The notes beneath the pieces were generated by a model. The model was not told the origin of the DNA and ran no database searches. It saw only the letters and a list, made by a program, of their open reading frames with translations. Position numbers and translations under genes: made by a program. From assembly GCA_025350365.1 (NCBI GenBank), contig JANXXY010000375.1:1-62931 (forward strand): a stretch of 62,931 bases of DNA, in the 5' to 3' direction. This document shows, in pieces, positions 18,150-26,385 of the stretch (positions are counted from its first letter, which is position 1; each line of letters opens with the position of its first letter). The stretch comes from Bacteroidales bacterium. Lineage in GTDB: Bacteria; Bacteroidota; Bacteroidia; Bacteroidales; JAAUTT01.

Positions 18150-19460
18150 ATGACATCAAGACGGATTTTTTTAAAAAATACCATCACCACTGCCGCGGGC
18201 GTAGGGTTGGTATCTGCTTTATCTGGTTCAATGTTAAGTTGTTCACCAAATGATAAAATAAATGTTGGCCTTATCGGATGCAATGGAATGGGTTTTGCTG
18301 ATTTAACAGCGTTTCTTGGCAATCCCGAAGTAGAATGCATTGCATTGTGTGATATCGACGAATCGGTTTTGGCAAGGCGAGCTGCCGATGTTGAAAAACT
18401 TCGCGGTAAAAAGCCGCCTCATCTATATAAAGATTGGAGAAAACTCATCGACAACAAGGACGTAGATGTTGTTATTATAGGAACTCCTGACCACTGGCAT
18501 TGTCTTATAATGGTTGCCGCTTGTGAAGCGGGAAAAGATGTTTATTGTGAAAAGCCAATAGGCAATAGCATTGAGGAATGCAATATCATGGTTAAAGCAG
18601 CTCAGCGATACAAGAGAATAGTTCAGGTTGGTCAATGGCAGCGCAGCGATCCACATTGGGCGAGCGCGGTAGATTTTATCCGTTCAGGTAAATTAGGGAA
18701 AATACGTCTGGTTCGGGTATTTTCCTACCAGGGTTGGTGTCCTTCGATACCTGTTGTTGCTAACGAACCGGTTCCTCAGGGTGTTGATTATGATATGTGG
18801 CTGGGGCCGGCAACTCAGCGACCATTTAACAGAAACCGTTTCCATTTTACGTTTCGTTGGTTCTGGGATTATGCAGGTGGTTTGATGACCGACTGGGGTG
18901 TTCACCTTCTGGATTATGCCCTTTATGGCATGGATGTAACTACTCCCAAATCAATTATGGCCATGGGTGGAAAATATGGCTATCCAACTGATGCTTGCGA
19001 AACACCTGATAGCTTACAAACTATTTATGAATTCGACGGGTTCAATGTGATGTGGGATCATGCCATAGGTATCAATGATGGCGCTTATGGCCGCAATCAC
19101 GGATTGGGCTTTGTTGGCGAAAATGGAACACTTGTTATTGACCGCAATGGATGGGAGGTGATTCCTGAAATAGTGAACAAGCAAAAACGAATGGAAGCTG
19201 TTGCGTTACAACCCGGTTTAAATTTAGGCTTGGAAAACCATGTAAAAAATCACCTCGATTGTATTAAACATCACAGTCACAAATTAAATGCAAGTGTTGA
19301 GATTGGCGCACACATCGCGAAATTCTCGCATTTAGGAAATATCGCTTATCGTTCAGGTAAAAAACTAGTTTGGGATGGTACTAAATTTACGAATGACGTT
19401 GATGCCAACCGTTACCTTGTGCCTCATTACCGTGCACCCTGGGAACTGCCAAAAGTATAA
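18150..19460 (+). CDS. Tat-exported Gfo/Idh/MocA family oxidoreductase
   Basis: This 436-residue protein starts with a Tat-type signal (SRRIFLK, then a hydrophobic stretch ending near MLSCS). A Rossmann fold follows (INVGLIGCNGMG near residue 36), with the family motif CEKPIG near residue 135 and a GFO_IDH_MocA C-terminal domain. I chose the ATG at 18150, which puts the twin arginines at residues 4-5; an upstream start adds unrelated residues. It likely oxidises or reduces a sugar with tightly bound NAD(P) in the periplasm. Secreted members often work with DUF1080 proteins in 3-keto-glycoside turnover, but the DUF1080 gene here is 11 kb away. Confidence 0.88.
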   Translation: MTSRRIFLKNTITTAAGVGLVSALSGSMLSCSPNDKINVGLIGCNGMGFADLTAFLGNPEVECIALCDIDESVLARRAADVEKLRGKKPPHLYKDWRKLIDNKDVDVVIIGTPDHWHCLIMVAACEAGKDVYCEKPIGNSIEECNIMVKAAQRYKRIVQVGQWQRSDPHWASAVDFIRSGKLGKIRLVRVFSYQGWCPSIPVVANEPVPQGVDYDMWLGPATQRPFNRNRFHFTFRWFWDYAGGLMTDWGVHLLDYALYGMDVTTPKSIMAMGGKYGYPTDACETPDSLQTIYEFDGFNVMWDHAIGINDGAYGRNHGLGFVGENGTLVIDRNGWEVIPEIVNKQKRMEAVALQPGLNLGLENHVKNHLDCIKHHSHKLNASVEIGAHIAKFSHLGNIAYRSGKKLVWDGTKFTNDVDANRYLVPHYRAPWELPKV

Positions 19461-19466
19461 CATAAT

Positions 19467-19500
19467 AAAAGGGGAATGAGAGTTCCCCTTTTCAGTTTTT
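19467..19500. terminator. Bidirectional terminator between convergent genes
   Basis: AAAAGGGGAA (19467-19476) pairs perfectly with TTCCCCTTTT (19483-19492) around a 6-nt loop, with a further T-run at 19496-19500. It separates the oxidoreductase from the minus-strand isochorismatase gene. Confidence 0.85.
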
Positions 19501-19541
19501 TAACCTTGATCAAAGCATAATTAATCTCGATTATTCTGAGA

Positions 19542-20102
19542 CTATTTCCTTATTTCTGCAATTAATTCATTTGTGGTCAACAATTCGGCATAATAATAAC
19601 TCAAAGCTGCCAAAAATGATTGATGAACATCGTTAGATTTTATTGTTATGTTGTTTAAGGCTAAATCCTTAGTTGCGCAAGCATCGGAAATTATTGTGCA
19701 CTCAAATCCAAAATCCTTTGCTGCGCGAATGGTAGCATCCACACACATATGTGTCATCATGCCGCAAATTACTAAATTCGTTATCGAATTACTTTTCAGG
19801 TGTTCCAGCAATCCGGTTTCGCGAAAACTGTTGGGAAAATGTTTCTTAATCAACATTTCTCCAGAACGAGGCTGAACATTTAAATGTATTTCAACCCCCT
19901 TGGTGTCGGGAATAAAGAACGTAGCATCCGGCCTCACTGAAAAATGCTGCACATGAATCACAGTTAGGTTCGTTTCTCTAAAGAATTGGAGGATTCTTTT
20001 TGCTTCAAGGCTGGCTTCATTGCTTCCTGTCAAAGGATTTGCTCCTCCTTTGAAATAATCATTTTGAATATCGATCAGGATTAATGCGGTTTTTGTGGTC
20101 AT
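19542..20102 (-). CDS. Isochorismatase-like cysteine hydrolase
   Basis: This 186-residue protein has the isochorismatase fold: LILIDIQNDYF with the catalytic Asp at the N terminus and the nucleophile cysteine region GMMTHMCVDATIRAAKD. Relatives are nicotinamidases, isochorismatases and related amidohydrolases. The substrate is not determined. It is followed on the minus-strand order by the VOC gene at 20126, its upstream neighbour, with a 23-bp gap, so the two probably share a transcript. Confidence 0.87.
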   Translation of the reverse strand: MTTKTALILIDIQNDYFKGGANPLTGSNEASLEAKRILQFFRETNLTVIHVQHFSVRPDATFFIPDTKGVEIHLNVQPRSGEMLIKKHFPNSFRETGLLEHLKSNSITNLVICGMMTHMCVDATIRAAKDFGFECTIISDACATKDLALNNITIKSNDVHQSFLAALSYYYAELLTTNELIAEIRK

Positions 20103-20125
20103 TTGATTTCTAATAATAAAGTGAA

Positions 20126-20515
20126 TTACTTTTCGTAAACTTCCAGTGGCAATCCATCAGGATCAGAAAAAAAAGTGAAACGTTTATTGGTCAACACATC
20201 TGTTCTAATCGGTTCCGTTTCTACACCTTTCTCATTAAGCCCAATTATAGCTTCGCCAATATCATCTGCTTCAAAAGCCAGATGCCTTAACCCTGCTGCT
20301 TCAGGATCCGAAACCCTTTCAGGCGGACTATCAAAGGAAAATAGTTCGATAATGGTTTCGCCATTCAATGCCAGATCAAGTTTATAAGAGTTTCTTTCTT
20401 TCCGAAAGGTTTCTTTTACAATTTCTAGCCCAAGAACTTGGATGTAAAACCGTTTTGATACTGCATAATCGGAACAAATAATTGCAATGTGATGAACTTT
20501 ATTTAGTTTTACCAT
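20126..20515 (-). CDS. VOC (glyoxalase/bleomycin-resistance fold) family protein
   Basis: This 129-residue protein has the paired beta-alpha-beta-beta-beta modules of the vicinal oxygen chelate fold: it starts KVHHIAIICSDYAVSKRFY and ends RFTFFSDPDGLPLEVYEK with the metal-ligand-type glutamate. It resembles the YaeR/GloA2 type. A lyase or dioxygenase role is possible; the substrate is unknown. It is the first gene of a two-gene minus-strand unit with the isochorismatase-like gene. Confidence 0.85.
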   Translation of the reverse strand: MVKLNKVHHIAIICSDYAVSKRFYIQVLGLEIVKETFRKERNSYKLDLALNGETIIELFSFDSPPERVSDPEAAGLRHLAFEADDIGEAIIGLNEKGVETEPIRTDVLTNKRFTFFSDPDGLPLEVYEK

Positions 20516-20635
20516 TTGATTTAGGATGTTTGAAAACCGAAAATACGCAATAATGTATTATTTTCACCGAGTGAGTTCAATAATTATCAATAATATTTAT
20601 TCTTGAAGAAAATAAACTTATTGCTTTACAGTTTA

Positions 20636-20643
20636 TACTTTTG
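20636..20643 (+). promoter_or_regulatory. Possible -7 element of the sorting-domain protein gene
   Basis: TACTTTTG fits TANNTTTG. It overlaps the TTG at 20641 that could be read as a start codon, which argues that the real start is the ATG at 20659. Confidence 0.5.
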
Positions 20644-20658
20644 CAGAAACAGAACTTA

Positions 20659-21960
20659 ATGAAATCGTTTTTTCGGTATTTTCTTTTTACTATATTTTTT
20701 ATTAATTGTATTCTTGTCAATACAAACGGGCAGGTATTGAGCAAAACAGCCAATGGGAAAGCTGTTACCGCTTATTCATTATCCGACAGTATCTTTGTAT
20801 TTCATCAATTTCCCATCGCCAAAAAGGGATCTCTTTCGGTAACTAACCCCTTTGGAACTAAAGCTACTTATGCTTGGAGCCTATACGATACCCTATCAAA
20901 TACTTTTGGGACTGCCTTAAAAGTAGATTCAAATGTGTTATTTTCGAGCATCGATACCTTATCTCAAGGTGGATATAAAATTATGCTTACGGGAACCACA
21001 CGCGACACCTCATTTATGGCATGGGTTTATTTCGATAACTATTCGCTTGCCGTTGAAAAAGACAATGCCGGAAACGTAAAGTTTGGAAAATATACTTGCG
21101 ACTATGTCGACCTAAGTTCTAAAGTAACAGCACTGCCTCCTTTTGTATATGCAAATCCTCATACCTCTGCTAGGTATATATTGAAAGATACGTTTATCTA
21201 TTTTTGGAACGCTGACCCAGCTCCCGAAATATCATTAATAAATGGCAAAGCTGCTTTTAGAGTGGATCCACCGCCATATATTGACACACGCTATAAAGTA
21301 AGGGTGACCGATAAATTCGGATTGGTGAAAGAAGAGGAGGTTTTTTATAAAACTATCCAGGTAAAGGCTGATTTTGATTTAACATACCAATTAGAATATG
21401 ATACAACCCATGTATTTACTGATGGAGATAAAAAATCAGCGCCGTTGAAAGTGAATGTTTTTAACAAATCGTCAATAAAAGCCGAATCATTCACTTGGTA
21501 TTTTATTGGTAAAGATACTGTTTATAATACAACCATTCCCGGCCCACGCACTTATTACCAACCGGATACATTCAAAATAAAGCTTTTTACTCAAAGTGCG
21601 GAGGGTTGCATAGATACAATTACACATAATTTTGTTGTTGAGCCTGCAAATATTGAAGATGGTGAACAACCACCTAATGTATTTACCCCGGATGGTAAAA
21701 ATCCCATGTTTAAAATAAGTAATATTTCGATCAGACAATTTAAAATTACTATTTTCACCCGATGGGGAAGGGTAGCATATATTCATCAAGGTATTGATAT
21801 GTTGGAATGGGAGGGATGGGACGGTAATATTGGAAATAGCAAAGCGTCCACCGGAGTATATTATTATGTGCTGGAGGTGTTTACCTGGGATAAAAAACCG
21901 GATCCTAAATTAATTCATACCAATGGCCGATATTCAGGCTTTTTCTATTTATTTAGATAG
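20659..21960 (+). CDS. Secreted PKD-like protein with gliding-motility-associated C-terminal domain
   Basis: This 433-residue protein has a signal peptide (MKSFFRYFLFTIFFINC..., ending near TNGQ), PKD/Ig-like beta domains in the middle (AKKGSLSVTNPFG; SFTWYFIGKDT), and a C-terminal domain of about 100 residues like the gliding-motility/CHU_C sorting signal (PPNVFTPDG, ITIFTRWGRVAY, WDGNIGNSKASTGVYYYVLE). Proteins with this domain are exported by the type IX system and placed on the cell surface. The usual FTPNGDGxND block is shortened here to FTPDGKNPMF. Its own function is unknown. Confidence 0.8.
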   Translation: MKSFFRYFLFTIFFINCILVNTNGQVLSKTANGKAVTAYSLSDSIFVFHQFPIAKKGSLSVTNPFGTKATYAWSLYDTLSNTFGTALKVDSNVLFSSIDTLSQGGYKIMLTGTTRDTSFMAWVYFDNYSLAVEKDNAGNVKFGKYTCDYVDLSSKVTALPPFVYANPHTSARYILKDTFIYFWNADPAPEISLINGKAAFRVDPPPYIDTRYKVRVTDKFGLVKEEEVFYKTIQVKADFDLTYQLEYDTTHVFTDGDKKSAPLKVNVFNKSSIKAESFTWYFIGKDTVYNTTIPGPRTYYQPDTFKIKLFTQSAEGCIDTITHNFVVEPANIEDGEQPPNVFTPDGKNPMFKISNISIRQFKITIFTRWGRVAYIHQGIDMLEWEGWDGNIGNSKASTGVYYYVLEVFTWDKKPDPKLIHTNGRYSGFFYLFR

Positions 21961-21999
21961 GAATAAACCTGGTTCCAATTACCCCTTCACACAATCTTA

Positions 22000-22007
22000 T
22001 ATCTTTG
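22000..22007 (+). promoter_or_regulatory. Possible -7 element of the response regulator gene
   Basis: TATCTTTG fits TANNTTTG and lies 30 bp before the ATG at 22038. No good TTTG is visible 19 bp upstream. Confidence 0.5.
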
Positions 22008-22037
22008 ACATATTAATCCGACACTTTAAATTAATAT

Positions 22038-23210
22038 ATGGCCAGTATTTTAGTTATCGATGATGAACGCAGCATTCGCAATACACTTAAGGAAGTGCTT
22101 GAATACGAAAGTCATAAGGTTGATGTAGCGATTGATGGGATAGAAGGCCTTGATATGTTTTCGAAAAACAAGTACGACGTTGTTCTTTGCGACATTAAAA
22201 TGCCCAATATGGATGGGATGGAAGTATTGGAAAAAATGTTCGAACATTCATCTGATGCCACTGTAATCATGATTTCCGGCCACGGAAATATTGACACAGC
22301 CGTGGAAGCTATCAAAAAGGGAGCGTTTGATTTTATCGAAAAGCCTCTTGATTTAAACCGCCTTCTTATTACCATCCGAAATGGACTCGACAAAACAACG
22401 CTGATTAGCGAAACAAAAGTCCTTAAGCGGAAAGTAAGCAAAACGTTTGATATTGTTGGCCAATCCGAAGCGATAAAGAAAGTGAAAGATATGGTAGATC
22501 GCGTAGCTTCTACCGATGCCCGCGTGCTAATTACCGGCAAAAACGGTACCGGAAAGGAATTGGTTGCCCGATGGCTTCACGAGAAAAGTCCGCGTGCGGC
22601 AATGCCATTCGTGGAGGTGAACTGTGCTGCTATTCCTTCTGAACTAATTGAAAGTGAATTATTTGGTCATGAAAAAGGTTCATTTACCTCGGCCTATAAA
22701 GATCGTAAGGGGAAATTCGAAAATGCTATCGGAGGTACCTTGTTCCTCGATGAAATTGGTGATATGAGCCTTTCAGCCCAAGCCAAAGTACTTAGAGCTT
22801 TGCAGGAAAACAAGATAACACGTGTAGGAAGCGATAAGGAAATTAAAGTTGATGTGCGCATTGTTGCAGCAACTAACAAAGACCTCAAAAAAGAAATTGA
22901 AGCGGGCAACTTCCGCGAGGATCTTTATCATAGGCTCAGCGTCATTCTCATTCATGTGCCGTCGCTCAACGAACGACTTGATGATATTCCGATTCTTGCT
23001 GAGCATTTTTGTTGTCAGATATGTGCTGAATATGGCATGACCATGAAAACAATTACCGATGATGCAATCGCTGAACTTCAAAATATTACCTGGACCGGCA
23101 ATATCCGTGAATTCCGAAATGTTTTGGAACGACTGATTATACTATGCGACAAAGAAATAACAGGAGCCGATGTTCTGGCATATGCCCAGCCAATTTCAAG
23201 AGAGTTATAA
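22038..23210 (+). CDS. Sigma-54-dependent response regulator without a DNA-binding domain
   Basis: This 390-residue protein has a receiver domain (about 1-120, phospho-Asp52 in LCDIKMP, Lys near 103) and an AAA+ sigma-54-interaction domain (about 140-385) with Walker A GKNGTGKE near 168 and Walker B GGTLFLDEIGD. The sigma-54-contact loop reads GSFTSA (residues 214-219) in place of GAFTGA. The protein ends about 20 residues after NIREFRNVLERL, so the Fis-type helix-turn-helix of NtrC relatives is missing. Activators such as FlgR and CtcC also lack it. It should remodel sigma-54 polymerase after phosphorylation; no histidine kinase is nearby. No frameshift to a lost HTH is visible downstream. 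Confidence 0.9.
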   Translation: MASILVIDDERSIRNTLKEVLEYESHKVDVAIDGIEGLDMFSKNKYDVVLCDIKMPNMDGMEVLEKMFEHSSDATVIMISGHGNIDTAVEAIKKGAFDFIEKPLDLNRLLITIRNGLDKTTLISETKVLKRKVSKTFDIVGQSEAIKKVKDMVDRVASTDARVLITGKNGTGKELVARWLHEKSPRAAMPFVEVNCAAIPSELIESELFGHEKGSFTSAYKDRKGKFENAIGGTLFLDEIGDMSLSAQAKVLRALQENKITRVGSDKEIKVDVRIVAATNKDLKKEIEAGNFREDLYHRLSVILIHVPSLNERLDDIPILAEHFCCQICAEYGMTMKTITDDAIAELQNITWTGNIREFRNVLERLIILCDKEITGADVLAYAQPISREL

Positions 23211-23375
23211 ATATTTATATGGCTTAAACAAGTTGCCTGCCGTTAGCCATGAGTTTGTGCGCCAAGCCAGTAATAAGTGGCCAGTACAGAGTTATCAGAA
23301 ACCAGTAACCTTTTTCGACACGGTGTTCTATTTTTAATTAAATTTGGCGTTTTTATAAACTTAATACCAACAATC

Positions 23376-24368
23376 ATGGTTTCGTATAAAGAATTAGGAC
23401 TGGTTAATTCCAAAGACCTTTTCCAAAAAGCAGTGAAAGGCGGATATGCTATCCCCGCTTTTAATTTCAATAATCTGGAACAAATGCAAGCAATTATTGC
23501 TGCTTGCGTTGAAACAAAATCGCCCGTTATTTTGCAGGTTTCCAGCGGTGCCAGAAAATATGCCAATCAAACACTTCTGCGTTTTTTAGCTCAGGGAGCT
23601 GTTGAGTATGCCAAAGAGTTGGGATACGCAATTCCAATAGTTCTTCACCTTGATCATGGTGATACGTTTGAACTGTGCAAAAGCTGCATCGACTCGGGTT
23701 TTTCTTCAGTAATGATTGATGGATCACATCTTTCCTACGAAAAGAATATTGAACTCACCAAACAGGTGGTAGAATATGCACATGCACATGGCGTAACTGT
23801 TGAAGGTGAATTAGGCGTTCTTGCTGGCATTGAAGACGATGTTGTAGCAGAACATTCATCGTATACACATCCTGAAGAAGTGGAAGATTTCGTAAAGAAA
23901 ACCGGTGTTGACTCATTGGCTATTTCGATAGGAACTTCTCACGGAGCTAATAAATTCAAACCTGAACAATGTACCCTCAATGCAGATGGTGTATTGGTTC
24001 CACCCCCTTTAAAATTCGACATTTTAGAAGAAATCGAAAAGAGAATTCCCGGCTTCCCAATTGTCCTTCATGGCGCATCGTCAGTGCCAGCCGAACTCGT
24101 AAAGACTATCAATGCAAATGGTGGAAAAATGAAAGATACTGTAGGTATTCCTGAAGAACAATTGCGTCGTGCAGCTTCGTCGGCAGTTTGCAAAATTAAT
24201 ATCGATTCAGATGGTCGTTTAGCTATGACTGCTGCTGTGCGTAAAGTGTTTGTAGAAAACCCCGGCGAATTTGATCCTCGTAAATACTTAGGACCTGCCC
24301 GCGACCAGCTAAAAGTGCTTTATAAGCACAAAATTAATAATGTACTTGGAAGCGCTGACAAAGCATAA
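23376..24368 (+). CDS. fba: Fructose-bisphosphate aldolase, class II
   Basis: This 330-residue zinc enzyme has the class II marks: GYAIPAFNFNN near the N terminus, the zinc-ligand HLDHGD, the GELGVLAG block, and SIGTSHGANKF and LHGASS phosphate-binding loops. It cleaves fructose 1,6-bisphosphate to dihydroxyacetone phosphate and glyceraldehyde 3-phosphate. I chose the ATG at 23376 (MVSYKELGL); the frame stays open further up but without family similarity. TAAATTTG at 23339-23346 is a likely -7 element, and a strong terminator follows. Confidence 0.94.
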   Translation: MVSYKELGLVNSKDLFQKAVKGGYAIPAFNFNNLEQMQAIIAACVETKSPVILQVSSGARKYANQTLLRFLAQGAVEYAKELGYAIPIVLHLDHGDTFELCKSCIDSGFSSVMIDGSHLSYEKNIELTKQVVEYAHAHGVTVEGELGVLAGIEDDVVAEHSSYTHPEEVEDFVKKTGVDSLAISIGTSHGANKFKPEQCTLNADGVLVPPPLKFDILEEIEKRIPGFPIVLHGASSVPAELVKTINANGGKMKDTVGIPEEQLRRAASSAVCKINIDSDGRLAMTAAVRKVFVENPGEFDPRKYLGPARDQLKVLYKHKINNVLGSADKA

Positions 24369-24373
24369 ATTTC

Positions 24374-24403
24374 AAAAAGCCCCGCATTTACGGGGCTTTT
24401 TTT
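24374..24403 (+). terminator. Rho-independent terminator of fba
   Basis: AAAAAGCCCCG (24374-24384) pairs with CGGGGCTTTTT (24391-24401) around a six-base loop, followed by more T. It lies six bases after the fba stop. Confidence 0.9.
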
Positions 24404-24437
24404 ACTATCTGCGAATTCAAAAGACCAATCAAGCTTC

Positions 24438-24453
24438 AACTAAATAATTAGTT
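24438..24453. promoter_or_regulatory. Second BlaI-type operator, at the 3' end of the blaI-M56 unit
   Basis: AACTAA-ATAA-TTAGTT has the same 6-4-6 perfect dyad as the central site at the blaI promoter. It lies 23 bp beyond the stop of the M56 gene. TACTTTTG at 24477-24484 on the plus strand could be a -7 element for a transcript antisense to the M56 gene, but it also encodes that gene's last residues. Presence of the dyad is seen; its function is inferred. Confidence 0.5.
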
Positions 24454-24475
24454 ATCAAACTCAAAAAAAAAATTA

Positions 24476-25774
24476 TTACTTTTGCACTTTGAAAGCTATT
24501 GGAATGGTAAATTGTTGAGCAATGGTTTTGCCTCCATGTCTTCCGGGCATCCAATCAGGCGATGATTTTATTACCCTAATGGCTTCTTCATCAAGAGCAG
24601 AATCTACACTACGCAATACTTTGATTTCATTTATTTTTCCATCGGCTTCAATAACGAACGATAATATAACCTTACCCTGAATTCCTTTCTTTGCAGCGTT
24701 TTCCGGATATTTTAAATTTTGCAGAATCCAGGCACGAAAAGTTTCCAGATCTCCTCCCTGAAAGGTAGCGTTTTGCTCAGCTACAATAAATACATGTCTG
24801 TTTTTACTCTTTTGTAAATTACTCTTCTTTATGGTGTCTTTCTGTATTATGGAAGATAAGTCGTTTAAACTTAATTTATTCATTATATTGTCTGTAATTG
24901 GATCAAGAACTTGCTCTGGTAGCGACGCTTTAAACGAAAAGCATACTACTATAATAGCTGCTAATGGTAAGGCCAGAAAAAATCTAATTCTCTCAGTCCT
25001 TTTGTTTGTGATTTTTGTCATCATAAAAATTCGTTTTTTAATAAGAGATTGATTAAAATATGTAACAAATTGAACTTGATTGGTTCTGAATAATTGATTA
25101 AGCAATAATTGCTGATAATTTACCTGATTGATTCCATGACGCAGTGTGCCGGCATCCGCAAGAAATTCATGATTTTCAATGATAGCTTTCCGAAACAACC
25201 AGGCAAACGGATTAAACCATTGGCTTACAAGGATAAGGTCGATAAAGATCCTATCCAGTGTATGCCATTGCTGGATATGGGTTTTCTCATGCAAAATGAT
25301 CTTTTTTCTTTCATTCGATGAAATGTTCTGATTAATAAAAATGTAGTTAAAGAATGAAAAGGCAAGAGGGTGTTTTGTTTCAACAATATAAATGCGATTA
25401 TTTTTTTTTATGAGAGAATGGGTAAGTAATTGCCGGATATGCCAGAGTTGCCTTGTAAACCATATAAGATATAGACAACATGAAGCAATGGCCATGGCAG
25501 AAATAATCAGATTCAAATGATTAAATCCAAAATCAGGTGACGCAATATTGGATTGTATCACCACTTCTTTAATCTGAAAAATTGACATGGTGAGAGGAAC
25601 TGAGCTTGGAAGTTGAATTTCAACAGCAGGAATGATCATGGATGCAACCAGCGTTGACAACAGGTAAATCCGGTTTATCTGAAAATTAGTTTGTTTTCTA
25701 AGTAAAAGATGGAAGACCATGTAAAACAGCCCCTGGATAATTGCACATTCAACAACGTAGATTAACAATTTCAT
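24476..25774 (-). CDS. BlaR1-like M56 metallopeptidase with TonB C-terminal domain
   Basis: This 432-residue membrane protein has four hydrophobic segments (about 1-22, 36-52, 88-106, 265-285), the M56 zinc-protease motif HEKTH at 162-166 and a C-terminal TonB-like domain (about 350-430; GKVILSFVIEADGKINEIKVL). The beta-lactam-sensing domain of true BlaR1/MecR1 is absent; the TonB_C domain takes its place. The start overlaps the BlaI gene by four bases (ATGA). It is likely to sense an envelope signal and inactivate the BlaI-like repressor by proteolysis, as in BlaR1-BlaI. Confidence 0.88.
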   Translation of the reverse strand: MKLLIYVVECAIIQGLFYMVFHLLLRKQTNFQINRIYLLSTLVASMIIPAVEIQLPSSVPLTMSIFQIKEVVIQSNIASPDFGFNHLNLIISAMAIASCCLYLIWFTRQLWHIRQLLTHSLIKKNNRIYIVETKHPLAFSFFNYIFINQNISSNERKKIILHEKTHIQQWHTLDRIFIDLILVSQWFNPFAWLFRKAIIENHEFLADAGTLRHGINQVNYQQLLLNQLFRTNQVQFVTYFNQSLIKKRIFMMTKITNKRTERIRFFLALPLAAIIVVCFSFKASLPEQVLDPITDNIMNKLSLNDLSSIIQKDTIKKSNLQKSKNRHVFIVAEQNATFQGGDLETFRAWILQNLKYPENAAKKGIQGKVILSFVIEADGKINEIKVLRSVDSALDEEAIRVIKSSPDWMPGRHGGKTIAQQFTIPIAFKVQK

Positions 25775-26169
25775 GGTTTTTTTCTTTTATGGTTTTCAAC
25801 TGCCAGTTGCATCATCTTTAATGTTTCCTCAAGTTCTTTTACATCCATCTCCTCCGATTTTGCAAAGAACGACACCATGTTTCGAAAGGAGTTGTTAAAA
25901 TGATTGTGTAGAAAATTTCCCAAAAATGCTTTGGTGTAATCGTCCTTTTGAACCAGAGGAAAATATTCATGTGTTTTTCCATACGCTTTATGATTAATAA
26001 AACCTTTTGTTTCCAGAATACGGACGATGGTTGATACCGTATTGTACGCTGGTTTTGGATCAGAAAACCGGTCGAGTATATCTTTTACAAATCCTCGTTC
26101 TATTTTCCAAAGAATCTGCATAATTTCTTCTTCCGCACGGGTTAAGGCTAAATCATTTTGTCGCTTCAT
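25771..26169 (-). CDS. BlaI/MecI/CopY family transcriptional repressor
   Basis: This 132-residue protein has the Penicillinase_R winged-helix domain: LTRAEEEIMQILW at the start, then PAYNTVSTIVRILETKGFI as the recognition helix and wing, and a helical dimerisation tail. It probably binds the TTAGTT/AACTAA half-sites just upstream of its own gene and represses the pair. It overlaps the downstream M56 gene by 4 bp, so both are translated from one mRNA. Confidence 0.9.
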   Translation of the reverse strand: MKRQNDLALTRAEEEIMQILWKIERGFVKDILDRFSDPKPAYNTVSTIVRILETKGFINHKAYGKTHEYFPLVQKDDYTKAFLGNFLHNHFNNSFRNMVSFFAKSEEMDVKELEETLKMMQLAVENHKRKKP

Positions 26170-26184
26170 AGTTAAATTAAATAT

Positions 26185-26222
26185 TTAGTTACAAAACTAA
26201 TAAATTAGTTACCAAAAATCAA
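26185..26222 (-). promoter_or_regulatory. Promoter and triple half-site operator of the blaI unit
   Basis: Three hexamers alternate in orientation with 4-bp spacing: TTAGTT (26185-26190), AACTAA (26195-26200), TTAGTT (26205-26210), making two overlapping perfect dyads. On the minus strand a promoter, TTG (26222-26220), 20 bp and TAGTTTTG (26199-26192), runs through them, so bound repressor would cover the -7 element and spacer. The repeat pattern and overlap are seen; binding by the BlaI-like protein is inferred. Confidence 0.65.
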
Positions 26223-26385
26223 GCCATTCGTTACTTTTTTTTTAAAAAAATTGACAGATCACTTTTACAATTAAAAACATTTTGTAACTTCCTACTACAA
26301 TTGGTTGAAACTTTAATCAATGAGAATGAGTATAATGATTAGCGATTAACAATATAAATTTTAATGTCACTTAACAATAAAAGGT

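Noticed and set aside
23277..23375. Extended N terminus of the aldolase
   Set aside because: The extra 33 residues lack family similarity and overlap the likely -7 element at 23339-23346.
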